A DNA stretch of 64,000 bases, taken from positions 1 through 64,000 of the forward strand of contig NZ_KE384381.1 in the NCBI RefSeq assembly GCF_000425465.1. Reading direction: 5' to 3'. The stretch comes from Flavobacterium filum DSM 17961 (GTDB lineage Bacteria; Bacteroidota; Bacteroidia; Flavobacteriales; Flavobacteriaceae). The notes beneath the pieces were generated by a model. That model did not search any database. It was not told where the DNA came from and saw only the letters and a program-made list of their open reading frames with translations. Both the position numbers and the translations under genes were made by a program. Below are positions 34,435 through 44,317 of this stretch, piece by piece (position 1 is the stretch's first letter; each line of letters opens with the position of its first letter).

Positions 34435-35483
34435 TCCCAAGTTATTTTTTTAAACCGTTTGATATCGATTTCTTTTGGCAAAGGAGTTTGATGTTCTATG
34501 TTTTCAAACAAAGCTTTTGCCATAGCAGGAGCTAACATCACGCCACGTGTTCCTAAACCATTAAGCACATGAAGATTTTTGTGTTTTGGATGCGTACCAA
34601 CCATAGGACGACGATCTTTAACTGTTGGTCTTACACCGGCTAAATGTTCTACTATTTCAAAATCAAGATGTAAAATTGATTTAAGATTGTTGAGTAATTC
34701 TTGTTTACCTTCCTCAGTCGGTGTAGCCGTTTTATCCTCCCAATTATACGTTGCCCCAACCTTGTACAAATCATTTCCTAAAGGAAGAATAAAAACAGAA
34801 GATTTAATAATAACATCCAAGTTTAAATTAGGACACTTGATGATTAACAATTCTCCTTTTGTTCCATCCAGTGGCAATTGATTAAAAAATGGATTTGCAA
34901 GCAATCCAAAGCCTTCTGCAAATATGATATTCTTGAATTGAAGCGTATCGTATTCAAGAAAATTGTCTTCAATTTTTAAATTATGATAATCAAATGTTGA
35001 AGAAATAAAAGCTTCTTTAGATTTTAAAAAAGTTTGAAAATTTTTCACTAACGATGCAGTATCAACATATCCGGATTGAAGCACTTCACCAAAACCAAAA
35101 GATGCATCAACGCCTTGATAATTTCTATATTGAAGATGGGTTGAAAGAAATGGTGCTAAAAGTGGTTTATCTGCTGCAACAAACCAATTATTTTGTTCCT
35201 CAAAAGAAAATAGTTTTCTATAAATGGGTAATTTAAAATCAAATTTAGTTTTGAATTGTTGCTCAAAAGATTCATATACATCAACTGCTAATGTCAATTG
35301 TTTTTGAGCTTGCCAAACTTCACTGAATCGTTTTAAGATAACCGGATTATATAAACCACCGGCTATGATGGAAGAATTCTGAGAATAATTTTCAATTACC
35401 CTAATGCTTTTATTATTTTTGAGAGCTACGTCTGCAAAACAAATACCTGCCAATCCAGAACCAACAATTAAATAATCAATCAT
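34431..35483 (-). CDS. FAD-dependent oxidoreductase (DAO family)
   Basis: 350 residues starting with the Rossmann dinucleotide motif IVGSGLAGICFADVAL. Residues about 35-65 (SIIAGGLYNPVILKRF) are the substrate-side segment of MnmC-like/glycine-oxidase-type DAO proteins, and the C-terminal FAD contact HVLNGLGTRGVMLAPAMA is present. Substrate is not evident: it could be an amine or amino acid oxidase, and no tRNA-modification partner domain is attached. It lies downstream of the gld operon terminator, in the same orientation. Confidence 0.82.
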   Translation of the reverse strand: MIDYLIVGSGLAGICFADVALKNNKSIRVIENYSQNSSIIAGGLYNPVILKRFSEVWQAQKQLTLAVDVYESFEQQFKTKFDFKLPIYRKLFSFEEQNNWFVAADKPLLAPFLSTHLQYRNYQGVDASFGFGEVLQSGYVDTASLVKNFQTFLKSKEAFISSTFDYHNLKIEDNFLEYDTLQFKNIIFAEGFGLLANPFFNQLPLDGTKGELLIIKCPNLNLDVIIKSSVFILPLGNDLYKVGATYNWEDKTATPTEEGKQELLNNLKSILHLDFEIVEHLAGVRPTVKDRRPMVGTHPKHKNLHVLNGLGTRGVMLAPAMAKALFENIEHQTPLPKEIDIKRFKKITWD

Positions 35484-35495
35484 GTTACAAAAATA

Positions 35496-35526
35496 AAAAA
35501 CTCTTACCGAGATGGTAAGAGTTTTT
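35496..35526 (-). terminator. Terminator of the gldKLMN operon
   Basis: AAAAACTCTTACC (35496-35508) pairs with GGTAAGAGTTTTT (35514-35526) with a 5-nt loop. It lies 20 bp past the gldN stop, with a T-run on the minus strand. Confidence 0.88.
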
Positions 35527-35545
35527 AGTATTTAATTTTATGTGA

Positions 35546-36517
35546 TTAGTAATTCCACATATCTTGTTCAAAATTTCTGATTTTTTCTTTTACTCTTTCC
35601 GATTCTAATAATTGGTTTAGAGCATTGTCTTTCATATAATCTTGAATTTGACGGTCACCATACACGTTTTCTTCTTTGTAAATCACACCACTAAAACGAC
35701 GCGAATTTAATAAATGATCAAATGTAATAGGCATAGCCGAGTTTACATTATTAAAAGCTGTCCACTCATGTAGTACATCTCTGGTTGCAGGAAAATAAAC
35801 CCAAAACAATTCAATTACGTCAGGATTATCAGTTCCAACTTCACGAGCTTCAGGAGCTACAGGACAAATTCCAAGTAAACGATACTTCATTTCACCTTGT
35901 CTTTTGTCAAAATACCAATATCCTTTGATTTTGTAACCGGATACATCAATAGCACCAAGCTCTCTTTTATCAATATACTGAAGGTCTAATACCTTTGCAA
36001 CAACTTCAGGTTGTGGAATTAAATTGCCTTTTTTATCGTACTTTGGTGCTGCTTTTTTTGGAAAATACTGATCATAATAAGTATTGATTTCCTCTCTACC
36101 AGCATCCGTAGTATCGATATACGTAAAAGATGATTTCATATCTTTTAATGATTTCTTTGTGTTAAAGTAATCATCAGCATATACTTCAGTAATTCTTCCA
36201 GATTTAATTTCTTTAATTAACACATCAAATAAAGAACGTCTTTCTTTACCTATGTTTGCTGTATCAACTGGAAAATATAAAGGAAAATTAACTCTTTCAT
36301 CTAAATCAACAATTTCCCAAACCATTTTGCCCATTAAAACATCTCTGTCATGCACATAACCGTACTGCAAAGGTTTATCATTGTCTGATTCCATTTGAGC
36401 GGCTGTTTTTTTACCAATTTCAGTTGGCGATTTAGCATTTAAAAGATTGGACTGAGCTACTCCAATTTGCATAACAAATAGAGTAGAAAAACATGCTATT
36501 ATTGAATTTAATTTCAT
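35546..36517 (-). CDS. gldN: Gliding motility / type IX secretion protein GldN
   Basis: 323 residues with a signal peptide (to about GVAQS, residue 23). The conserved GldN/PorN core is visible: DDRDVLMGKMVWEIVDL-type segment near 58-73, WYFDKRQGEMKYRLLGICP near 200 and the C-terminal RRFSGVIYKEENVYGDRQI block. GldN is periplasmic and partners GldK in the ring structure of the type IX secretion system. It is the last gene of gldK-L-M-N, directly before the terminator. Confidence 0.95.
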   Translation of the reverse strand: MKLNSIIACFSTLFVMQIGVAQSNLLNAKSPTEIGKKTAAQMESDNDKPLQYGYVHDRDVLMGKMVWEIVDLDERVNFPLYFPVDTANIGKERRSLFDVLIKEIKSGRITEVYADDYFNTKKSLKDMKSSFTYIDTTDAGREEINTYYDQYFPKKAAPKYDKKGNLIPQPEVVAKVLDLQYIDKRELGAIDVSGYKIKGYWYFDKRQGEMKYRLLGICPVAPEAREVGTDNPDVIELFWVYFPATRDVLHEWTAFNNVNSAMPITFDHLLNSRRFSGVIYKEENVYGDRQIQDYMKDNALNQLLESERVKEKIRNFEQDMWNY

Positions 36518-36569
36518 CTTAAACGATTTGTAGGTTATTTTCTAAGAAGATAACGTTATTATATCTTAC

Positions 36570-38111
36570 TTATTGTATTTCATAAATTACTGGAGCAGTT
36601 CTTGGTAACATGATATCTGATCCTTCTAATTTAACTTTAATATCAGAAACAGTTACTTGGTCACCACGTCCAGCTCTTGCTAAAGCAGCTTTACATTGAT
36701 CGTTCACTCTATCACCACTAACTAAAACGGCAGCTTGACCAGGAACTTTTAAAGTAAAACCGGTAACTTTTAATTTTAAATCAAAATCAAAATCAGGTAA
36801 TTTAGCAGAAATTTGAGATACTTCTAGTCTTGATTTTGCACCTTTTGTAGAATACATCTCTCCTCCAATTGCACCAGCAGGAGCAGGAATACCTTTGATA
36901 CGGAATACTTTTTTAGAAGAAGCAGATTTACCATCAGGTAATTTTGCATTAACATTAATTACTACTTCTGTACCTTGACCAGGACTCATATTATATTTAC
37001 CAGGACCAGTACCCTTTGATAAACCTGGAGCTTGAGCAGTAACATCTGAATCAGAAACCCCAGCAAAAGAAATTGTCATTGGGTTAACTACACCACGATA
37101 AACAACATTCATTTTATCCGCTGAAATTGTAGCTTCTTTTGGTTGAGGAACTACTACGTATTTACCTTCAAATTTCAATGGTATTTCTTTTCCATCTTCT
37201 AGGAAAATAAATTGTCCATTAATATTTTGTTCACCTACAGCACCTGCTGTTAATGAAATTACCGCTTGACCGTTTTCAATTTTACCAGGGCCAACAAACT
37301 TAGAAGGTGTAGTATTTTCATCATAACGACCCAATACAACTTTTCCTTTTACATTTTCACCTTGGAAGTAAGCATTTTTTTCAAGCACAACAATTGCTTG
37401 GTATTTGCTGTAAGAAGCAGTGGCTTCTGCAGCATTACCTAAAGAAACGTTATAAACATTTGTTTCTGCCTTTTTAACATCATTTTGCCAAGCTGATAAT
37501 TTTGCTAAAGAAGAAATAGAAGGAAAACCTTTAAAATGATAATCTAAAAATTTAATTTTTATACCATCTTTGTTAGTTACATCTTGTAAATCAAACTTTT
37601 GTTCAATCTCTTTAACAATAGAAGCATACTTTTTATTGCTACCTAAAGCAGCTTTCATATCTGCCTTATATTTTTCAATTGTTTTAATGATATCATCTCC
37701 TTTTGGGGTATATTTATCACCTTGAAACCACAACTCATCTATTTGATCACCCTTGTCCATTGACTCATAAGGTAATTTTCCAGTTGATTCATCTACCTCA
37801 GTGCCTTTTAATACATCAGCTTTAAGATTGCCAACATACTCATAAAAACCTTTAGTAATTTTTTCAACAGCATGTGCAGTTTTAGCAGCATCAGCAAATT
37901 CTCCACCTGCTTCAGCAGCTTTTGCGTCTAAACTAGCTAACATTTGAGCATTGGATTGAACGGCAGTCTTATTTGATTCTTCAAATCGTTCGTTCATTAT
38001 ACCAAATGCAGATAATACTTCTTTTGACATATTTAATGCCAACATTGCGATGAAAACCAAGTACATCAGGTTAATCATCTTCTGTCTAGGGGTTAATTTT
38101 CCTCCTGCCAT
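36570..38111 (-). CDS. gldM: Gliding motility / type IX secretion motor protein GldM
   Basis: 513 residues. A short cytoplasmic N-terminus (MAGGKLTPRQKM) leads to a single inner-membrane helix (MINLMYLVFIAMLALNMS) and a long periplasmic part of successive domains: a helical D1 to about 225, then beta-rich domains rich in Gly/Lys (for example YVVVPQPKEATISADKMNVV) to the C-terminus. GldM joins the GldL proton channel to the GldK/GldN ring and transmits motor force for gliding and T9SS secretion. The gene lies 45 bp downstream of gldL. Confidence 0.96.
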   Translation of the reverse strand: MAGGKLTPRQKMINLMYLVFIAMLALNMSKEVLSAFGIMNERFEESNKTAVQSNAQMLASLDAKAAEAGGEFADAAKTAHAVEKITKGFYEYVGNLKADVLKGTEVDESTGKLPYESMDKGDQIDELWFQGDKYTPKGDDIIKTIEKYKADMKAALGSNKKYASIVKEIEQKFDLQDVTNKDGIKIKFLDYHFKGFPSISSLAKLSAWQNDVKKAETNVYNVSLGNAAEATASYSKYQAIVVLEKNAYFQGENVKGKVVLGRYDENTTPSKFVGPGKIENGQAVISLTAGAVGEQNINGQFIFLEDGKEIPLKFEGKYVVVPQPKEATISADKMNVVYRGVVNPMTISFAGVSDSDVTAQAPGLSKGTGPGKYNMSPGQGTEVVINVNAKLPDGKSASSKKVFRIKGIPAPAGAIGGEMYSTKGAKSRLEVSQISAKLPDFDFDLKLKVTGFTLKVPGQAAVLVSGDRVNDQCKAALARAGRGDQVTVSDIKVKLEGSDIMLPRTAPVIYEIQ

Positions 38112-38156
38112 TTCTAATTAGTTTTTTTAAATTGATTTATGATTTGATAAAACTAA

Positions 38157-38783
38157 TTATCCTCTATTTCCCATTGCAGACAACATACCACCGTAAACAT
38201 TGTTTAATGATGCGATGTTAGAAGTCATAGCTTGCATTTGTTCTTTTAATTTAGCTGCGTTATCCGCAATTTCTTTATTAGCTTCTGCATTTCTTGCAGC
38301 ACTTTCTAATTGAACTTTGTATAAGCTGTTTAACGACTCCATTTGAGCGGCAGCCATAGATAATTCTTCGCTATATTTTTTCTGACCTGCAATTGAATCA
38401 ACTGTTGGAGCAATTCCTTTAGCTGCAGATTCGAAATTTTTGATACTATTTCCTAAGCTAGCCATTAATTCTCCATCAACTTTAGCTTCTTTAAGCATTG
38501 CGTCTAATTTTTGAGATAAAAGACCTTGAGCATCTTTAGGTTCTTCTTTTTTCTTTTCTTTTGCTTGACCACCTGCTAATTCAGGATAAACCAATGACCA
38601 ATCTAATTCGTGATCAACAGGTTCAAAAGCAGAAAGTGCAAAAATGAATGCTTCAGTTCCTAAACCTGCAATAAGCATCGCACTTGCTCCTGGCCAGTGC
38701 ATCAATTTGAATAATGCTCCGATGATTACAACTGCTGCTCCAAGACCGTAGGCCATGTTCATTACTTTTTTTGGTAGTGCCAT
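38157..38783 (-). CDS. gldL: Gliding motility / type IX secretion motor protein GldL
   Basis: 208 residues with two membrane helices (about 10-26 and 34-54) and a long cytoplasmic tail that is Lys/Glu-rich then coiled coil (about 85-205). The first helix ends FKLMHWPGASAML, and the second contains the conserved Glu in GLGTEAFIFALSAFEPV that is needed for the proton-driven motor. GldL forms a multimer around two GldM helices in the inner membrane. Confidence 0.96.
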   Translation of the reverse strand: MALPKKVMNMAYGLGAAVVIIGALFKLMHWPGASAMLIAGLGTEAFIFALSAFEPVDHELDWSLVYPELAGGQAKEKKKEEPKDAQGLLSQKLDAMLKEAKVDGELMASLGNSIKNFESAAKGIAPTVDSIAGQKKYSEELSMAAAQMESLNSLYKVQLESAARNAEANKEIADNAAKLKEQMQAMTSNIASLNNVYGGMLSAMGNRG

Positions 38784-38850
38784 AATAATAAAAATTTTAG
38801 TTAGTTAAGTTAATTAATATAAAGTTGGTTAAAAATTTCAATGTTAAAAA

Positions 38851-40266
38851 TTATTTTGCTCGTCCTTTGCTGTTTGCATTTCCGGTTACTTGAGTACCCA
38901 TGTAATCTTGTACTGTTCTAAAACCTATGTAACTTCTAGCAGAATCGGCATATTCATAGTCTCTTGTACTTACTTGCAAGAAATATGCAACATCTTTCCA
39001 AGAACCACCACGTATCACTTTACGCTTGTTTTTCAAATCTCCTACAGTTGGGTTCATTGTGGATACATATTCGTAAGCCGCTGCATCATAAGAAGAATCT
39101 GTCCACTCAGAAACGTTACCAGCCATGTTGTACAAGTTATAATTGTTAGGCTCATATGATTTTGCTTCTACAGTGTAAAGAGCTCCATCAGCAGCATAAT
39201 CTCCACGATTTGGTTTAAAGTTTGCTAAATAACATGCTCTGTCGTTTTTAGCATAATGACTTCCCCATGGATAAGTTGCAGATTCAAGACCACCGCGAGC
39301 AGCATATTCCCATTCAGCCTCCGTTGGAAGACGGAATGAATTGATTAAATCTCTTTTCTTCTTTTTAGATTTAATGTACGCATTTTTGTTAAGTGTTCTC
39401 CAAGCACAAAATGCTTTAGCTTGTTTCCAAGAAACCCCAACAACTGGATAGTCACTATAAGCTTGATGCCAAAAATAATCATTGTGCATTGGTTCATTGT
39501 ATGAATAAGCAAAATCTTTAATCCAAGAAGTTGTATCAGGATACACTTTTACTTTTTCTTTTCTGATAAAATCAGAACGTTTTCCAGTTTTTGCTTTAGC
39601 AGCTGCCTGAATATCCATCCAAGTATAACTGAACTCTAATTTATCAACATTAATAGTTCTTAAACCATTGAACGATTCAGCAGCAGGAAGATACAATGAA
39701 TCCATAACTTCAACGTAGTGCTCGTCTGGATATTTAGATGTATCAGTGATTAATTTTACTTTTCTATTCAGTCTTCTACCTGCAAACGGATCATCTTCTG
39801 TTCCAATGCTGTAATAGTTCTCATACATATATTTGTCATAAGGAGTCATTTTTTCAGGATCAGCATCTTTGAAAGCATAATCACCTATACTTCCACCTCC
39901 TTTTTTACCACTTCCACCACCTGTACCGGCAGACTGGCCTAACTCATCAGCAAGGATAGCCAAACGCATACGCATAGTCGAGTCTTTTACCCATTCGATA
40001 AATTGTCTATACTCACTATTTGTAATTTCCGTTTCATCCATGTAGAACGAACGAACAGTTACTGTTTTAGTTGGAGCATCTTGCATATTAGCAGGATCAT
40101 CGTCTGATTTACCCATAATAAAGGCTCCACCAGGAATAAGTGTCATACCATATGGCTTCTCAGGATGCCATTTTCTACCTTGAACACCTACAAGCTCACC
40201 TTTCTCACTGGATCCACATCCAACTAAAGTGATTAAAATTGTTGATAATGCGATAAACTTCTTCAT
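38851..40266 (-). CDS. gldK: Gliding motility / type IX secretion lipoprotein GldK
   Basis: 471 residues from MKKFIALSTILIT; the ATG 18 nt upstream is in the same frame but would break the lipoprotein signal. Lipobox LVGC gives the lipidated Cys near residue 16. The mature protein is a formylglycine-generating-enzyme/sulfatase-modifying fold (GMTLIPGGAFIMGKSDDD; FRLPTEAEWEYAARGG; GNVSEWTDSSYD; VIRGGSWKDVAYF; YIGFRTV). The position where true FGEs have catalytic Cys is not Cys here, as usual for GldK/GldJ proteins, so a structural role is expected. It forms the periplasmic ring with GldN. First gene of the operon. Confidence 0.95.
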   Translation of the reverse strand: MKKFIALSTILITLVGCGSSEKGELVGVQGRKWHPEKPYGMTLIPGGAFIMGKSDDDPANMQDAPTKTVTVRSFYMDETEITNSEYRQFIEWVKDSTMRMRLAILADELGQSAGTGGGSGKKGGGSIGDYAFKDADPEKMTPYDKYMYENYYSIGTEDDPFAGRRLNRKVKLITDTSKYPDEHYVEVMDSLYLPAAESFNGLRTINVDKLEFSYTWMDIQAAAKAKTGKRSDFIRKEKVKVYPDTTSWIKDFAYSYNEPMHNDYFWHQAYSDYPVVGVSWKQAKAFCAWRTLNKNAYIKSKKKKRDLINSFRLPTEAEWEYAARGGLESATYPWGSHYAKNDRACYLANFKPNRGDYAADGALYTVEAKSYEPNNYNLYNMAGNVSEWTDSSYDAAAYEYVSTMNPTVGDLKNKRKVIRGGSWKDVAYFLQVSTRDYEYADSARSYIGFRTVQDYMGTQVTGNANSKGRAK

Positions 40267-40365
40267 ATAAATTTGGGTTATCATGTACTCGAATTTTTAA
40301 GGCCGTAAACCTATTTATTATTTTTCAAAAAAGCAATTATTTGATGTAAAATTTATTTTCTGTGT

Positions 40366-40373
40366 CAAAACTA
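40366..40373 (-). promoter_or_regulatory. Candidate -7 box of the gldK operon
   Basis: CAAAACTA on the plus strand reads TAGTTTTG on the minus strand, a perfect TAnnTTTG, 100 bp before the gldK start. CAA triplets further right could supply a -33, with a non-ideal spacing. A long untranslated leader would follow. Confidence 0.45.
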
Positions 40374-40471
40374 ATCAAAACACAAATACAAAAAAAGAAA
40401 AACATCGATTAAATACACATTTTGTCGACGAAATGCTTATTTTTTTTATTTTTGTAAGATTTTTTTAACAA

Positions 40472-41623
40472 TTATACTATATCTTTTCTTTGTGCCTTCC
40501 ACCATCTTTCTGGTATTTCTTGGTCGCAAGCTCGTAAATAATCTTCATGCGTACATGGCAATAACGTATTTTTTATTAATTTATTATTAACATTATTAAA
40601 AAAAGGTAATTCTACCCACCATCTTTGGGAAATAGAACTCTTATAAAATAAAAGTTCAATATCATCAACCGGTACAATATATTTCATGAATCCCGATTTA
40701 TCAATTATAGGATACTCTTTTGACCTGTAATTAAAACCTTCGATAAAATACCATATCATTTGAGCCATCAATACAAATTCTCCTTTTTCATTGGAATGAT
40801 TGAAAATACCATAAGAAGTAACTTTATCACTAATACCGGAATAACGTGATAATGCACAAATTTCTTTCCCATTAAAACCATTAGGCATAAAAGGCAATAA
40901 ACAATTAGAATCCGATGACTTTACAGCACCTAAATCTACAGAAACAATATCCGCATCTCTAAAAACAGGTTCAGATATAGAAATATCTGCAGAAATATCA
41001 CCCAATCGATAAGCATCAAAATATAATTTCTCTATTAAATCAATTTCTTCTTGCGAATTAAAATACGTTTGATAACCAATATTACTATAATTGAATAAAT
41101 TATTGGGTTCATTTATAATCATTTTAGACAAATAAGAATCAACTGTATGTTGTGATTCATCTTTACCAAAATCAAATTTATAATCAACAGAAACTAAATT
41201 AACCATTTGATCAAGCTTATCATATGCTCTATACATCGCATACGTTATATCTTGAGATCCACCTATAATAATAGGAATAATTCCTTTTTTAATTAATTCA
41301 GCATTTATTTTTGATACTGCATAGTAAGTATCTTCCTGTGTAGCTCCTTGTTCTATATCACCTAAGTCAGCTATACTTGAGACCCAATTGCCCGGAAATA
41401 ATTGATATAATTGTTTTCTTAATTCATCTAAACTAACTTCAGTGGGAAGATATTTATTTCCTCTTGAATCTAAAACACCAATAATTGCAATAGTAATTTT
41501 ATTTAAATCAGGAAAATCAACTTGTGAATGAAAAGCCACTTTTTTTCCCAACGTTTGAACGTTAAGTTGGTCAACAAATGCTATAACCTCATCGCTAACA
41601 GGAGTTAAAAAATCAAATGCCAT
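40472..41623 (-). CDS. Arginase/formimidoylglutamase-fold protein, probably non-catalytic
   Basis: 383 residues of the ureohydrolase fold. The usual metal-binding motifs are degenerate: GGDH is GGSQ, DAHxD is DYKFD and DxD is DLG, so three of the six manganese ligands (two His and one Asp) are missing while the strands that carry them are kept (IIIGGSQDITYAMYRAYD; VNLVSVDYKFDFG; ADIVSVDLGAVKSSDSN). Such proteins are often labelled formimidoylglutamase in Bacteroidetes, but catalysis as in that enzyme looks unlikely. It lies 3 bp downstream of topA and 205 bp upstream of gldK, all in the same direction. Role unknown; a structural or regulatory role is possible. Confidence 0.75.
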   Translation of the reverse strand: MAFDFLTPVSDEVIAFVDQLNVQTLGKKVAFHSQVDFPDLNKITIAIIGVLDSRGNKYLPTEVSLDELRKQLYQLFPGNWVSSIADLGDIEQGATQEDTYYAVSKINAELIKKGIIPIIIGGSQDITYAMYRAYDKLDQMVNLVSVDYKFDFGKDESQHTVDSYLSKMIINEPNNLFNYSNIGYQTYFNSQEEIDLIEKLYFDAYRLGDISADISISEPVFRDADIVSVDLGAVKSSDSNCLLPFMPNGFNGKEICALSRYSGISDKVTSYGIFNHSNEKGEFVLMAQMIWYFIEGFNYRSKEYPIIDKSGFMKYIVPVDDIELLFYKSSISQRWWVELPFFNNVNNKLIKNTLLPCTHEDYLRACDQEIPERWWKAQRKDIV

Positions 41624-41626
41624 AGC

Positions 41627-44140
41627 TTATTTCTTTTTTGCAGGTGTTTTTCTGGTTGTTGATTTTGTGGTTGCTTTTTTTGCTGGTGCTTTTTTTGCAG
41701 GAGTTTTTTTCTCAATAAGTTCTTGTACCTGAGCTAAAGTTAATTTTTCAGCATCTACATCTTTATTCAATTCAATCTTTAACTTTCCTTTAAAAATAAC
41801 CGCTCTTCCCCATCTGGCTTTTTCTACACGAATGCCTTCTGCTTTCCAATCATGAATAACTTTATCGATTTCTTTTTGTTGTTTTTCCTCAATCAACTCA
41901 TTTAAATCCGATTGTGAAAGTTTATCAAAGTTATATTTCTTACTTACATTGATAAACATGCCATTCCATTTGATAAAAGGACCAAATCGCCCTACTCCTT
42001 TTTGAATAGGCAATCCGTCATAAGTCCCGATAGGAGCATCGGCTTGGTTTTTTTCATCAATCAATTCTTGAGCTCTTTCCATAGAAACATCCAACGGATC
42101 TTCACCTTTTGGCAACGAAATAAAAGTTTTCCCATAACGAACATACGGACCAAAACGGCCATTGTTCACTTCTACTTCTTCTCCTTTATAGGTACCCAAA
42201 TTTTTAGGTAATAAAAACAAGTTTAGTGCTTCTTCTAAAGTTATGGTCCCAATATTTTGATCGGTTCCAAGACTCGCAAACTGTTTATTGTCATCATCAA
42301 TATCCCCAATTTGAGCCATGGGTCCAAATTTCCCTAAACGTACTGAAACCGGCTTCCCGGTTTTAGGGTCTTTTCCTAAAATACGTTCACCACTTTCTCT
42401 ATCGGCATTCTCTTCCACATTTTTTACCACCGGATGAAAATGATTGTAAAAATCACGCATCATTTTAGTCCAATCTTCGTTTCCTTCAGCAATTTCATCA
42501 AAGTCTTGTTCTACCTTGGCTGTAAAGTTGTAATCTAAAATGGTAGAAAAGTTTTTTACCAAAAAGTCATTTACAATTATTCCGATATCAGTTGGTACCA
42601 ATTTTCCTTTATCAGAACCGGCATTTTCAGTCAAGACAACTGATTTAATATCATTTCCTTTTAACGTCAATTGATTGTATTTTCGCTCTTGTCCGTCAAA
42701 ACTTCCTTTTTCAACATAATTTCTGTTGATAATAGTTGAAATAGTTGGAGCATAGGTTGAAGGTCTTCCGATACCTAATTCTTCTAATTTCTTCACTAAA
42801 GAAGCTTCGGTATATCTACTTGCCGGTCTGGAGAAACGTTCAGTTGCGGTGATGTAATTATTAAGCAATCTTTCGTTTACTTTCATGGCTGGTAACATTC
42901 CTTCTTGTTCTTCTTCATCGTCATCATTCCCTTCTAAGTAAACTTTGAGAAAACCTTCAAATTTGATTACTTCTCCGGTTGCCGAAAAATATTCCTTGTG
43001 ATTGTTGGCTTCAATTTTTACATTGGTTCGCTCTAATTCCGCATCACTCATTTGCGACGCCAACGTTCTTTTCCAAATTAAATCATACAATCGAGCTTGA
43101 TCTCTATCAATATTTAAGGTATGCTTTGACATTTCTGTTGGGCGTATGGCTTCGTGAGCTTCTTGTGCTCCTTTGGCTTTGCTGGTAAAAGTTCTGGGCT
43201 TACTAAATTCTTTCCCATATGAACGAGTGATTTCGGCTTGTGCAGCCGCCATGGCTTCTTGCGAAAGATTCACGCTATCCGTTCTCATATAAGTAATATA
43301 TCCGGCTTCATACAAACGCTGAGCAATTTGCATCGTAATTCCTACCGGAAGATATAATTTTCGAGCTGCCTCTTGTTGTAAAGTTGAAGTTGTAAACGGA
43401 GCGGCAGGCGATTTTTTGGTTGGTTTCGTTTCTAAATCGGCTACCTTATATATAGAACCGATATTCTGTTGCAGAAAATCTTCTGCTTCTTTTTGGGTTG
43501 AAAAATTCTTTGGCAATTTAGCTTTGAATGTTTTTCCGGCTTCATTTGAAAATTCTGCTGTTACCGAATAAGAAGCTTGTGCTTTAAAATCCTGAATTTC
43601 GCGTTCTCTTTCTACAATCAATCGAACAGAAACCGATTGCACACGTCCGGCTGAAAGTCCGCCCTTGACTTTTTTCCACAAAACGGGCGACAATTCATAA
43701 CCCACCAAACGATCTAAAACTCTTCGGGCTTGTTGTGCATTAACTAAATTATAATCGATACCTCGCGGATTTTCAATGGCTTTTTGAATGGCCGATTTAG
43801 TGATTTCATGAAAAACGATACGCTTGGTTTTTTTCGGATCTAATTTTAATTCTTCTGCCAAATGCCATGAAATAGCTTCCCCTTCACGATCCTCATCACT
43901 GGCTAACCAAACCGTTTCGGCATTTTTAGATAACGTTTTAAGTTTACTCACCAAAGCTTTTTTATCTGCAGAAACTTCATATTTAGGTTTAAAATCTCTT
44001 TCTACATCCACCCCTATTTCCTTGGAAGGTAAGTCGGCAATGTGTCCATAACTGGACTCTACTTGATAATCGCTTCCTAAAAATTTTTCGATGGTTTTTG
44101 CTTTTGCCGGTGACTCAACGATAACTAAATTCTTTGCCAT
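41627..44140 (-). CDS. topA: DNA topoisomerase I
   Basis: 837 residues from MAKNLVIVESPAKAKT; upstream in-frame codons are not conserved-looking and overlie the promoter. TOPRIM domain with VESPAKAKTIEKFLG and ASDEDREGEAISWH, type IA core with active Tyr284 in YITYMRTDS, and the RPSTYAPTI segment. After the core there are topoisomerase C-terminal repeats of the form GKFGPMAQIGD, NGRFGPYVRYG, VGRFGPFIKWNG rather than four-Cys zinc fingers, then a low-complexity Lys/Ala/Thr-Pro tail (about 810-837) that should bind DNA. It relaxes negative supercoils. Followed by the arginase-fold gene. Confidence 0.96.
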   Translation of the reverse strand: MAKNLVIVESPAKAKTIEKFLGSDYQVESSYGHIADLPSKEIGVDVERDFKPKYEVSADKKALVSKLKTLSKNAETVWLASDEDREGEAISWHLAEELKLDPKKTKRIVFHEITKSAIQKAIENPRGIDYNLVNAQQARRVLDRLVGYELSPVLWKKVKGGLSAGRVQSVSVRLIVEREREIQDFKAQASYSVTAEFSNEAGKTFKAKLPKNFSTQKEAEDFLQQNIGSIYKVADLETKPTKKSPAAPFTTSTLQQEAARKLYLPVGITMQIAQRLYEAGYITYMRTDSVNLSQEAMAAAQAEITRSYGKEFSKPRTFTSKAKGAQEAHEAIRPTEMSKHTLNIDRDQARLYDLIWKRTLASQMSDAELERTNVKIEANNHKEYFSATGEVIKFEGFLKVYLEGNDDDEEEQEGMLPAMKVNERLLNNYITATERFSRPASRYTEASLVKKLEELGIGRPSTYAPTISTIINRNYVEKGSFDGQERKYNQLTLKGNDIKSVVLTENAGSDKGKLVPTDIGIIVNDFLVKNFSTILDYNFTAKVEQDFDEIAEGNEDWTKMMRDFYNHFHPVVKNVEENADRESGERILGKDPKTGKPVSVRLGKFGPMAQIGDIDDDNKQFASLGTDQNIGTITLEEALNLFLLPKNLGTYKGEEVEVNNGRFGPYVRYGKTFISLPKGEDPLDVSMERAQELIDEKNQADAPIGTYDGLPIQKGVGRFGPFIKWNGMFINVSKKYNFDKLSQSDLNELIEEKQQKEIDKVIHDWKAEGIRVEKARWGRAVIFKGKLKIELNKDVDAEKLTLAQVQELIEKKTPAKKAPAKKATTKSTTRKTPAKKK

Positions 44141-44159
44141 GTAAGTTTTTGTTTGGCAA

Positions 44160-44167
44160 CAAAAGTA
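44160..44167 (-). promoter_or_regulatory. Candidate -7 box of topA
   Basis: CAAAAGTA on the plus strand reads TACTTTTG on the minus strand, a perfect TAnnTTTG 20 nt before the topA start. No good -33 TTG is seen. Confidence 0.5.
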
Positions 44168-44259
44168 TGGTTTTTTTTTAATTTTTGATTTTTGGAAACT
44201 AAATTCAAAAAAATAAGCATTGTTTTGAATCAATATTTTGTTAAACAACTACTGCCATC

Positions 44260-44291
44260 TTGTCATATTTTCAATTTTAGTATTATCTTTG
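44260..44291 (+). promoter_or_regulatory. Promoter of miaB
   Basis: -33 TTG at 44260-44262 and perfect -7 TATCTTTG at 44284-44291, 21 bp apart; the ATG is 27 nt further on. Confidence 0.7.
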
Positions 44292-44317
44292 CAGACTGAT
44301 TTCAGATAAAATCGATT

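Noticed and set aside
40472..41623. Annotation as an active formimidoylglutamase in histidine degradation
   Set aside because: Key metal ligands are missing and no other hut genes are near.
41627..41720. Lys/Ala repeats at the topA 3' end as a frameshift or foreign tail
   Set aside because: Basic low-complexity tails are normal for topoisomerase I in this group, and the frame is continuous.
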